13,408 nucleotides of DNA from contig JACPQI010000009.1 in the NCBI GenBank assembly GCA_016190545.1, positions 1-13,408 on the forward strand, read 5' to 3'. This document shows positions 7,699-13,408 of the stretch, piece after piece; position 1 is the stretch's first letter; each line of letters starts with the position of its first letter. The notes under the pieces were generated by a model that was given only the letters and a program-made list of their open reading frames with translations, did no database searches and was not told where the DNA came from. The DNA is from Chloroflexota bacterium. Lineage in GTDB: Bacteria; Chloroflexota; Dehalococcoidia; SHYB01; JACPQI01. The position numbers were made by a program, and so were the translations under genes.

Positions 7699-8394
7699 AT
7701 GTCCATGCGCAAGCCCTGGAAGCCTGCCGTCATTATAGCCACGTCCCTGGCCGCCGTCGGTCTCGTGGCGAGCGCCTGTGGTGGCGGTGCACAGGCGACA
7801 CCGACAGTAGCAGCACAACCCACCGCCACAGGCGCCAAGCCCGTCGCGACCATAACCGTTGTAGGAGGACAGACCATTAAGCAGTACGCCAGCTATCCGC
7901 CCTTGAGCGTTGACCGCAATAAGACGTACACAGCTAAGGTGTTCACCACGGAAGGCGTCATGACCTTCAACCTACTGGTGAGCGACGCGCCTCTGGCCGT
8001 CAACAACTTCATCTTCCTCGCCCGCGAAGGCTTCTATGACAACGTCAAGTTCCATCGGATCATCGAGGGCTTCATGGTGCAATCAGGCGATCCCACCGGC
8101 ACCGGCACCGGCGGCCCCGGCTACCAGTTCCGCGACGAGCGCGTCACCCGCGATTATGTGCGCGGCACCCTGGCTATGGCCAACGCCGGCCCCAACACCA
8201 ACGGCAGCCAATTCTTCATCGTCCACGCGGACTCCCAGCTACCCAAGGCCTACACCATCTTCGGCCTGCTCACCGAGGGCTTTGACGCGCTCGATAAAAC
8301 CGCGAAAACGCCGGTAACGGCGGGCCCGGGCGGCGAACGCTCTGTGCCCACCAGCGATGTGCGCATCCAACGTATTGAAGTAGAAGAGAAGTAA
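7699..8394 (+). CDS. Cyclophilin-type peptidyl-prolyl isomerase lipoprotein
   Basis: The 231-residue protein has a signal peptide ending in the lipobox ASAC, with the lipidated cysteine at 27. A Thr/Pro/Ala-rich tether (about 30-50) follows, then a cyclophilin domain (about 77-230). Conserved catalytic blocks are FHRIIEGFMVQSGD (118-131, catalytic R120) and MANAGPNTNGSQFFI (160-174), with IFG at 187-189. The CypA Trp121 position appears to be Gln180, so low cyclosporin sensitivity would be expected. It would speed proline isomerisation of proteins folding outside the membrane. AAGGAG at 7681-7686 is 12 bases before the ATG at 7699; a second in-frame ATG at 7705 is possible and would leave the signal peptide intact. 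It is probably its own transcription unit. Confidence 0.93.
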   Translation: MSMRKPWKPAVIIATSLAAVGLVASACGGGAQATPTVAAQPTATGAKPVATITVVGGQTIKQYASYPPLSVDRNKTYTAKVFTTEGVMTFNLLVSDAPLAVNNFIFLAREGFYDNVKFHRIIEGFMVQSGDPTGTGTGGPGYQFRDERVTRDYVRGTLAMANAGPNTNGSQFFIVHADSQLPKAYTIFGLLTEGFDALDKTAKTPVTAGPGGERSVPTSDVRIQRIEVEEK

Positions 8395-8505
8395 AGCGCT
8401 TGCGCTGCGCTGGGTGTAGTGAAGGAGCGACACACCTTCCTGAAACTGGTCAGGAGTGAGCGCTCCGTTATTAATCATCTTCTTACTCTCATAGCTGTGG
8501 GGCGG

Positions 8506-9087
8506 ATGATGCGTTGCCCAACGTGTGAACTCGAAAACCCGGCTGGCGCCCGCTTCTGCAACCAGTGCGGCGCCAGGATTGAATCAACCCCTTCCGGCGG
8601 GCCTTCTGGCGGGGGAGAGAGCGGCGCCATCGCCCCAGACTGGTTCCAGGCGCTGTTCGACGAGCACGGCAACCCCCGCCTGTTGGAGCCACCCAAGGGG
8701 GTGCGGCGCATCGAGTTCGGTATCCTGGGCAGGCAGCCGAAGAAGTGGGTGGCGGAGGCGAACGCTGGCGACCGGGTCCGAGTTCTCTTTGCGCGCGGCG
8801 AGGTCTTCCACCGCGCCCCGCGTCCCTGGGAGCGCTCGGATACATCCCGGGCACGGGCTCCCTGGACCTCAGAGAAAGAAGGCGCTCTGCTCCTCATCGT
8901 AGGCCCGCGCCAGCTCCGCTACGCCGACATCAGGAACGGCTGGGTGGAGGCCCGAGAGCGTGAGCAGGTCTACGTGGGCATCAAGGACAGCAAGCACGAC
9001 GACAATGAAGGCTCCTACACAGGCGTCGTGGAGGTCGTGCCCGCAGCCGTGCGATTGCAAACCGCAAACGACATAAAGAGGGGCTAG
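8506..9087 (+). CDS. Zinc-ribbon protein with a LecA/PA-IL-like C-terminal half
   Basis: The 193-residue protein starts with a clear zinc ribbon, CPTC (C4, C7) and CNQC (C18, C21), then a Ser/Gly-rich linker (about 27-40). The C-terminal part (about 66-178) is not a family I can name with certainty, but its pattern fits PA-IL/LecA-type beta-sandwiches. It has WVAEANAGDRVRVLFARGEV, a central EGALLLIVG, and VYVGIKDSKHDDNEGSYTG, which resembles the calcium/sugar loop with its D-N-x-GS-(F/Y). Some binding-protein relatives have this loop as NDN...DNSGSF. The start at ATG 8506 (or 8509) puts the zinc ribbon at the N-terminus; a GTG at 8419 in frame would add 29 residues with no good Shine-Dalgarno. 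No signal peptide is seen. Function unknown. Confidence 0.8.
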   Translation: MMRCPTCELENPAGARFCNQCGARIESTPSGGPSGGGESGAIAPDWFQALFDEHGNPRLLEPPKGVRRIEFGILGRQPKKWVAEANAGDRVRVLFARGEVFHRAPRPWERSDTSRARAPWTSEKEGALLLIVGPRQLRYADIRNGWVEAREREQVYVGIKDSKHDDNEGSYTGVVEVVPAAVRLQTANDIKRG

Positions 9088-9128
9088 GGAAAACATAAGA
9101 ATGGTTGCAACCGCCTCTGGTGGAGGCG

Positions 9129-9190
9129 CGTGGTTCGACAGGCCCTTCGCTTCCGCTTGAGGGCTCGCTGCGGCTCGGCTCACCACGAAC
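9129..9190 (+). repeat. Interspersed repeat element, split by about 33 bases
   Basis: CGTGGTTCGACAGGC (9129-9143) and GGCTCACCACGAAC (9177-9190) look like two halves of a common interspersed palindrome-like repeat in which GTTCGACAGG runs directly into CTCACCACGAAC. Here about 33 bases separate the halves, and these contain a smaller GCCC...GGGC dyad. The match to the repeat type is from memory and from the motif style. Confidence 0.5.
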
Positions 9191-9210
9191 ATGTTTTTAT
9201 TCCGTTCGCC

Positions 9211-9251
9211 CCTTCGAGGGACTCAGGGCAAGCTCTGAGCTTGTCGAAAGG
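9211..9251 (+). repeat. REP-like imperfect palindrome
   Basis: The left arm CCTTCGAGGGACTCAGGGC (9211-9229) pairs with the right arm (9232-9251, ending TTGTCGAAAGG) through two blocks. CTCAGGGC with GCTCTGAG is one, containing one wobble pair, and CCTTCGA with TCGAAAGG is the other, with one bulged A. A 2-base AA sits at the tip. This is the CCTTCGACAAGCTCAG type of interspersed palindrome. It may be a REP element or act as a transcription end between the flanking genes, but no T-run follows. Confidence 0.6.
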
Positions 9252-9315
9252 CCGAAGCACTCAAGGTTTACTGACTAATTCAGAGAACAGTAACACGGCA
9301 ATGCGAAGCAAATAA

Positions 9316-11529
9316 ATGTCAAGACCAAGCGTCTGGCATGGACTATGGGCAGGCATCATCATTTCCGTTTTTCTCCTTTCGGCTTGCAATAATACAGCGC
9401 AACCGACTCCGGCTCTTAGCCCTACTTCTCTGCCACACCCATCACCCACTCCAACATCGCTTGCCACAGCCACGCCTATCCCCCCGCCAACTCCATCCCC
9501 GACACCAAGACCCACCCCATTGCCTTCTCCCTCGCCTGCGCCAAGCCCTTCACCCACTCCGACATCGTTAGCCACGGTCACGCCTATTCCCTCACCAACT
9601 CCATCCCCCACGCCCAGACCGCTCCCAACGCCGACTTCGCCCTCGTCTCCAATGAAACCTCCGCTGGGACCGGGCATCCTCCTCAGCACGGACTTCATCC
9701 AAAGCCAGAGTCAAGGCTGGGAACTGGAACCGGGTTGGGCAATCACACCGTCTGGTGCAGAAAGCAACACGCATTCATGGGCACGTGCAGGCAACGCAAC
9801 GTGGCGAGATTACACGCTTCGTGTGCGGCTCAATATCACCAGCGGCGGATTGCACCTCAATGTCCGCCTTGGCGATGGTGGCCGTTTTTACGTTGGCGTT
9901 GTGCCTGGAAGCGAAATCTATCTCGCGCGGTCGCTGCCGAGCGGTGCGCCGGGGAATTTCTCAAACGAAGATTTGAAACGGGTGCAATTCCGCCGCGTTC
10001 GTCCGGGGGCGTTTCAAACCGTGACGGTCTCAGTGGTAGGCAACACAGTAAAAGTATACGTGGACAATCTACTCGTGATAGAGTACATCGATCCCCGCGC
10101 GCCGCAAGCAGGGCGCATTGGGCTTGAGGCGCTTGATGGATCGCAGGTGCTTGTCGCGTCGGTCGAGGTTCTGGAGAACGCCGTGGCGCCTCAGAACGCG
10201 ACCTCTTGGACGGTGGAAGAGCGGATTGGCGACATCACGCTCAGCGGCGATCAAGTGCTCACCATCACCGATAAGGACGTGGTGCAACAGGGAAACATCA
10301 CGCTGCGCGACCGCTCCAAGTTAGTGCTGCGTAATGCAGTTCTTGAGGTCCGTCCGAAAGACCGCCCGCGTGCCGAAGTGGCGCTTTCGGACAACGCCGC
10401 TTTGGAGGCAACCGACAGCGCGTTGCTATCGGGGTCCGACCCAAGCAACCTCTATATGACAGCAGCGGACCGCTCAACGGTAACTTTGACGAATAGTTCA
10501 TTCATCAATGTGCTTGACGCGACTGCACAGTCTCGCGTCACCATCAGTGGCTCCACGATTCACTCAGGCGTCGCTGGCATCAACGAACGCGAGGGCACAT
10601 TCGGTATCGTGCAGGCGGGCGGGAATGCCATTATCACTATTGCTGATTCGACTATCGGCTCGCTGGCGCTCTTGTTTGGGGCTGACGCCAATGTCACGCT
10701 GAGCGGCCTCAAGCCCGGCCTTTATCCTCGGTGGTCGCTTGGCCCTTCGGACGGTGCGTCGTTTACCGTGCAGTTGACGAATACGACGATTCTGCCTTCC
10801 ATTTTGGTGGGTGGCATGGAGCGCGGTTGGGCAATCTTCGCCAATGCGAGCAGTCGAGTCGCGGTGAGCGATTCGCAACTCAACAAATTAGTGGTGACCG
10901 ACATCGTTGGAGAGACGCTGAGCTTTTCAGGTCTGCAACTTAACAAACCGGTGAACTTTTCCTACCGCAACATTCGGATGACCAACTCCAGCGTCTTTGC
11001 CCAGTGGGGCTTTTTCATCACGGATGGGCAACTCACCATCACAGATAGCGACGGCTTCTGGACGTTCGTTTACGGGAATTCGATCATTCGATTGGTGAAT
11101 TCACGCATGCTGGAGTTCGACCCACGCGGGTTCACCGGCACATTGGAATTTGTCAACGCCACCTGGTGTTGCGCCGCTGAGGTCATAGAGGAGAACGCGT
11201 TCACGATACGCGGCACAGTGACCGTTACCGAAAATCTCGCCCAAGCATTAGTCTGGTTCACCTCGCGCGTGACCCGCGAGTTCGCGGTGCGTGTGCTGGA
11301 TGCCCAAGACCGGCCGATCGTCGGCGCGCAAGTCCGTGCTACTCGCGGAGCGCAGGTGGCGCAAGCGACGACAGACGCCGCAGGCAACGCCTTGCTCCCC
11401 TTAGTCTTTACCGACGCGGACTACCGGCAGCCTGGGACGTTGACTGTTACCCATGGCACCGGTACCGTCACGTCCGTTCTTGATTTCTTTGCCTCCTCAC
11501 CCATCATTTTCCGGGTAAGCGGCTCGTAA
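9316..11529 (+). CDS. Surface lipoprotein: Thr/Pro linker, LamG-like sandwich, parallel beta-helix, Ig-like tail
   Basis: The 737-residue exported lipoprotein has a lipobox LSAC with the lipidated cysteine at 24. A Pro/Thr/Ser-rich tether (about 27-118) contains a 36-residue imperfect duplication. Next is a concanavalin/LamG-like domain (about 120-290; DYTLRVRLNITSGGLHLNVR, VSVVGNTVKVYVDN, PQAGRIGLEALDG). A right-handed parallel beta-helix-like region follows (about 300-640), with short repeats such as VTLTNSSF, VTISGSTI and ITIADSTI. The tail (about 650-737) has FAVRVLDAQDRPIVGAQV, the start of a carboxypeptidase-regulatory/Ig-like fold. The domains suggest sugar or polymer binding at the cell surface, but I see no catalytic residues I could defend. 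The only other cysteines are the vicinal pair C618-C619. GC is visibly lower than in its neighbours. The start has no good Shine-Dalgarno, but the signal peptide begins at once. Confidence 0.85.
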   Translation: MSRPSVWHGLWAGIIISVFLLSACNNTAQPTPALSPTSLPHPSPTPTSLATATPIPPPTPSPTPRPTPLPSPSPAPSPSPTPTSLATVTPIPSPTPSPTPRPLPTPTSPSSPMKPPLGPGILLSTDFIQSQSQGWELEPGWAITPSGAESNTHSWARAGNATWRDYTLRVRLNITSGGLHLNVRLGDGGRFYVGVVPGSEIYLARSLPSGAPGNFSNEDLKRVQFRRVRPGAFQTVTVSVVGNTVKVYVDNLLVIEYIDPRAPQAGRIGLEALDGSQVLVASVEVLENAVAPQNATSWTVEERIGDITLSGDQVLTITDKDVVQQGNITLRDRSKLVLRNAVLEVRPKDRPRAEVALSDNAALEATDSALLSGSDPSNLYMTAADRSTVTLTNSSFINVLDATAQSRVTISGSTIHSGVAGINEREGTFGIVQAGGNAIITIADSTIGSLALLFGADANVTLSGLKPGLYPRWSLGPSDGASFTVQLTNTTILPSILVGGMERGWAIFANASSRVAVSDSQLNKLVVTDIVGETLSFSGLQLNKPVNFSYRNIRMTNSSVFAQWGFFITDGQLTITDSDGFWTFVYGNSIIRLVNSRMLEFDPRGFTGTLEFVNATWCCAAEVIEENAFTIRGTVTVTENLAQALVWFTSRVTREFAVRVLDAQDRPIVGAQVRATRGAQVAQATTDAAGNALLPLVFTDADYRQPGTLTVTHGTGTVTSVLDFFASSPIIFRVSGS
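9443..9620 (+). repeat. 108-base imperfect tandem duplication coding the Pro/Thr tether
   Basis: CACCCACTCC recurs at 9443 and 9551, exactly 108 bases (36 codons) apart. The following bases match with scattered substitutions to about 9620. Both copies encode SPTPTSLAT-(A/V)-TPIP-type text. It lengthens the flexible tether between the lipid anchor and the first folded domain. Confidence 0.7.
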
Positions 11530-11537
11530 GAAGCCAG

Positions 11538-11561
11538 ACTCCCTCTACCCTTCGGGAGTAG
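11538..11561 (+). terminator. Candidate terminator or 3'-end hairpin after the beta-helix lipoprotein gene
   Basis: Two competing stems form here. ACTCCC (11538-11543) can pair with GGGAGT (11554-11559). CTACCC (11545-11550) can pair across a UUCG tetraloop with GGAGTAG, with one bulged A. No T-run follows, so intrinsic termination is doubtful; RNA 3'-end protection is an alternative. Confidence 0.35.
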
Positions 11562-11573
11562 ACGCCGCCTCTT

Positions 11574-11602
11574 GCGTAACCGAGTATAATGCTGGGTTAC
11601 GC
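11574..11602 (+). promoter_or_regulatory. TATAAT box centred in a perfect 8-base inverted repeat
   Basis: GCGTAACC (11574-11581) and GGTTACGC (11595-11602) are exact inverted copies separated by 13 bases that contain the consensus -10 TATAAT (11585-11590). No convincing -35 is seen. The layout is that of an operator which would block RNA polymerase, controlling the small gene at 11634. Confidence 0.5.
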
Positions 11603-11619
11603 TTGCGGCTACCGCGAGC
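11601..11619 (+). other. 5'-leader hairpin before the NIPSNAP-like gene
   Basis: GCTTGCGG (11601-11608) pairs with CCGCGAGC (11612-11619) over 8 positions, one of them a wobble, with loop CTA. It ends 2 bases before the GAGGAGG ribosome binding site and lies near the predicted transcript start, so it could affect translation or message life. Confidence 0.4.
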
Positions 11620-11621
11620 GT

Positions 11622-11628
11622 GAGGAGG
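11622..11628 (+). promoter_or_regulatory. Ribosome binding site fixing the start at 11634
   Basis: GAGGAGG lies 5 bases before ATG 11634. It rules out the in-frame ATG at 11589, which overlaps the TATAAT box and would begin before any likely transcript. Confidence 0.78.
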
Positions 11629-11633
11629 ACGGT

Positions 11634-11945
11634 ATGGTCACACAGCGGCGAATCTTCAAGGCCAAGGTCGGCAAGTCGACGGATGTGGTACGCATGATCA
11701 AGGCGTTCGACGAACGCTATGCCAAGGCGGGACTGAAGGGTGCCCGGGTCTACACGGACTATCTCTCAGGCCCTACGGATACCGTGGTGTGGGAGTTCGA
11801 CGCAAAAGACCTGGGCGACCTGGAGAAGAAGTTCAACGGTGTAGGCCAGCGGTCAGCGGACGCCGCCTTCGCCCAAAAGTGGTTCAAGGAGTTCCAGACC
11901 TACCTGGAAAGCGCCACCGTCGAAGTCTGGAAGCGGGAAGCCTAG
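11634..11945 (+). CDS. Small NIPSNAP/Dabb-like dimeric alpha-beta barrel protein
   Basis: The 103-residue protein has a first strand RRIFKAKVGK, a helix (about 14-32), a strand ARVYTDYLSG, a strand DTVVWEFDAKDL and a helix LGDLEKKFNGV. It finishes with a long helix (about 75-92) and a last strand TVEVWKREA. This order suits NIPSNAP/Dabb-type ferredoxin-like dimers, whose roles range from stress response to monooxygenation. No active-site residues are identifiable. It differs clearly in sequence from the other small barrel protein at 7246. GAGGAGG at 11622-11628 sets the start. The TATAAT-centred dyad and the leader hairpin just upstream point to a separately regulated gene. The fold is moderately sure; the job is unknown. 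Confidence 0.7.
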   Translation: MVTQRRIFKAKVGKSTDVVRMIKAFDERYAKAGLKGARVYTDYLSGPTDTVVWEFDAKDLGDLEKKFNGVGQRSADAAFAQKWFKEFQTYLESATVEVWKREA

Positions 11946-12048
11946 ACGTCCCATACGTCGTGGCCCTGACGGGAGCCTCAGTCACACGCAGCCTGCCGTC
12001 GGCATGAACAGTCTTTCAGCACATCTTGCGCTAAGCTTCTGACAGTCC

Positions 12049-12855
12049 ATGCCAGCCGACGTGTTCTCACACCTGGAAGCGGTGCGGAGCGCCCTCCACC
12101 CGCGCCCCCGCGCCTTGCTCACGGACCTGGACGGCACCCTGGCTCCAATGGCGCCGACGCCATACGATGTCAAGGTAACGTCGGGGTGTCGTGCGGCCCT
12201 CGCGTCGTTACGGCCACTTTTTGACCTGGTGGGCGTGGTCACCGGGCGGCCTGCACTGCTGGCCCGAGAGATGGTCGGCATTCCAGACCTGCTCTACATC
12301 GGCGGCCACGGCCTGGAGCGGCTGGAGGAGGGCCGCGTCATCCCAGCGGAGGGCACAGAACCATACCCGCCCCTCATCCGCGAGGCGCTGGCACGACTCC
12401 AACTCGTACTGCCCGACCCCTGTCTGACATTCGAGGACAAGGGCCTGAGCGCCAACATCCACTACCGCCGCTGCGCCGACCAGGCCGCCGCTCGCGACGC
12501 TGTCTTCCGCGCCATCGCCGCTGATGCTGTGGCAGGGAGGCTCCAGGCGAAGGAGGCGCGGTTGCACATCGAGTTGCGGCCCCCTCTCCCGCTGGACAAA
12601 GGTACCGCTATTGAAGCACTGTGCCGCCAGCGGCGCCTCCGCTCCGTCGTCTACATCGGTGACGACAGCACTGACCTGGACGCTTACCGAGGACTGCGGA
12701 CGGCTGCCGAAGGCGCACGGGTGACGGCGCTGCTCATCGCCGTGGCAACTGCTGAGGCTCCTCCTGGACTCATCGCCCAGGCCGACTATACCGTCGAAGG
12801 AGTGAACGGGGTCGAGCGCTTCTTACGCTGGCTAGCGGAAGAAGTCTGCGAATAG
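12049..12855 (+). CDS. otsB: Trehalose-phosphatase (OtsB-type HAD hydrolase)
   Basis: The 268-residue protein has all four HAD motifs in order: DLDGTLAP (nucleophile D26, general acid D28), VVTGR (T65-R67), LDKG with K184, and IGDDSTDLDAY (D205, D206, D209). The family features GGHGLE (85-90) and the C-terminal PLDKGTAIEAL match trehalose-6-phosphate phosphatases, which remove phosphate from trehalose-6-phosphate in the cytoplasm. Length is normal. No partner synthase (OtsA) is in the window, so a related sugar phosphate or glucosylglycerate-type substrate cannot be ruled out. The ATG at 12049 lacks an obvious Shine-Dalgarno, but the homology begins about 20 residues later and no better start is seen. 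The gap 11946-12048 shows no recognisable element. Confidence 0.88.
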   Translation: MPADVFSHLEAVRSALHPRPRALLTDLDGTLAPMAPTPYDVKVTSGCRAALASLRPLFDLVGVVTGRPALLAREMVGIPDLLYIGGHGLERLEEGRVIPAEGTEPYPPLIREALARLQLVLPDPCLTFEDKGLSANIHYRRCADQAAARDAVFRAIAADAVAGRLQAKEARLHIELRPPLPLDKGTAIEALCRQRRLRSVVYIGDDSTDLDAYRGLRTAAEGARVTALLIAVATAEAPPGLIAQADYTVEGVNGVERFLRWLAEEVCE

Positions 12856-12908
12856 CAGCAGACCACACCACCACCCCATGCAATCCATGGCCGCAGCATC
12901 TCGACCTG

Positions 12909-12937
12909 TTGCGCCTGCTCCCGCCGCTGGGTACAAT
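12909..12937 (+). promoter_or_regulatory. Predicted promoter for the acyl-CoA dehydrogenase gene
   Basis: TTGCGC (12909-12914), a 17-base spacer and TACAAT (12932-12937, five of six to consensus) lie 30 bases before the ATG at 12968. GGTGAGG (12954-12960) follows as the ribosome binding site. Confidence 0.45.
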
Positions 12938-12967
12938 GCCCCCGGTACATGATGGTGAGGTGCGCTG

Positions 12968-13408
<441 letters not shown>

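Noticed and set aside
6913..7818. Minus strand open frame of 301 codons across the MBL, ABM and cyclophilin starts
   Set aside because: It opposes three supported genes and has no recognisable domain.
8395..8466. Small dyads after the cyclophilin gene (AGCGC-TT-GCGCT at 8395-8406 and GGAG...CTCC at 8453-8466)
   Set aside because: The stems are too short or the loop too tight, and no proper T-run follows, so no terminator is called.
9301..9315. Four-codon frame whose TAA overlaps the lipoprotein ATG (TAAATG)
   Set aside because: It could be a leader peptide, but there is no ribosome binding site or regulatory codon pattern.
12876..12890. CCATG-N5-CATGG dyad after the trehalose-phosphatase gene
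   Set aside because: The 5-base arms with no T-run are too weak to call a terminator or operator.

Overview
The window looks like a stretch of a high-GC bacterial chromosome. All supported genes lie on the + strand. The gene types are a DUF255/YyaL protein, a DtxR-family regulator with a FeoA-like tail, a DUF502 membrane protein, a Dpp/Opp transporter, lipoproteins with Thr/Pro-rich linkers, small dimeric alpha-beta barrel proteins and an acyl-CoA dehydrogenase. Together with the CCGTTCG/TTCGACAAGCTC-type palindromic repeats they suggest an uncultured Chloroflexota lineage, perhaps Dehalococcoidia or SAR202. This placement is an inference from gene types and style, not a measured one.

Layout. 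(1) 2-1201 is the C-terminal part of a DUF255/YyaL protein, cut by the window start. (2) 1287-2667 holds a DtxR/MntR-family regulator and a DUF502 membrane protein. They are 19 bases apart and probably share a promoter whose -10 lies between the arms of a perfect 6-6-6 inverted repeat. (3) 2842-7581 is a probable five-gene operon: peptide-type solute-binding lipoprotein, two permeases overlapping by 4 bases, an MBL-fold hydrolase and a small ABM-like protein. A good sigma70-type promoter precedes it, and no transporter ATPase gene is present. (4) 7699-9087 holds a cyclophilin-type lipoprotein and a zinc-ribbon protein whose C-terminal half resembles LecA/PA-IL-like lectins. (5) 9129-11529 is the most accessory-looking part: palindromic repeats, then a 737-residue lipoprotein (Thr/Pro linker, LamG-like sandwich, parallel beta-helix, Ig/carboxypeptidase-regulatory-like tail) with lower GC than its neighbours. 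(6) 11634-11945 is a small NIPSNAP/Dabb-like protein whose TATAAT box is centred in a perfect 8-base inverted repeat. (7) 12049-12855 is a trehalose-phosphatase (OtsB-type), and 12968 to the window end is the start of an acyl-CoA dehydrogenase.

How the genes may work together. The transporter block would bind and import an oligopeptide or similar solute, with hydrolytic or oxidative processing by the two enzymes that follow. Three separate surface lipoproteins (solute-binding protein, cyclophilin, beta-helix protein) give the window an envelope theme. There is no CRISPR array, tRNA, rRNA, integrase or transposase. No intergenic gap exceeds 300 bases; the largest (9088-9315) is filled mainly by the repeats. 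I see no clear undescribed multi-gene system. The best leads are the zinc-ribbon/lectin-like protein, the beta-helix lipoprotein with its repeat-rich flank, and the two promoter-centred inverted repeats.
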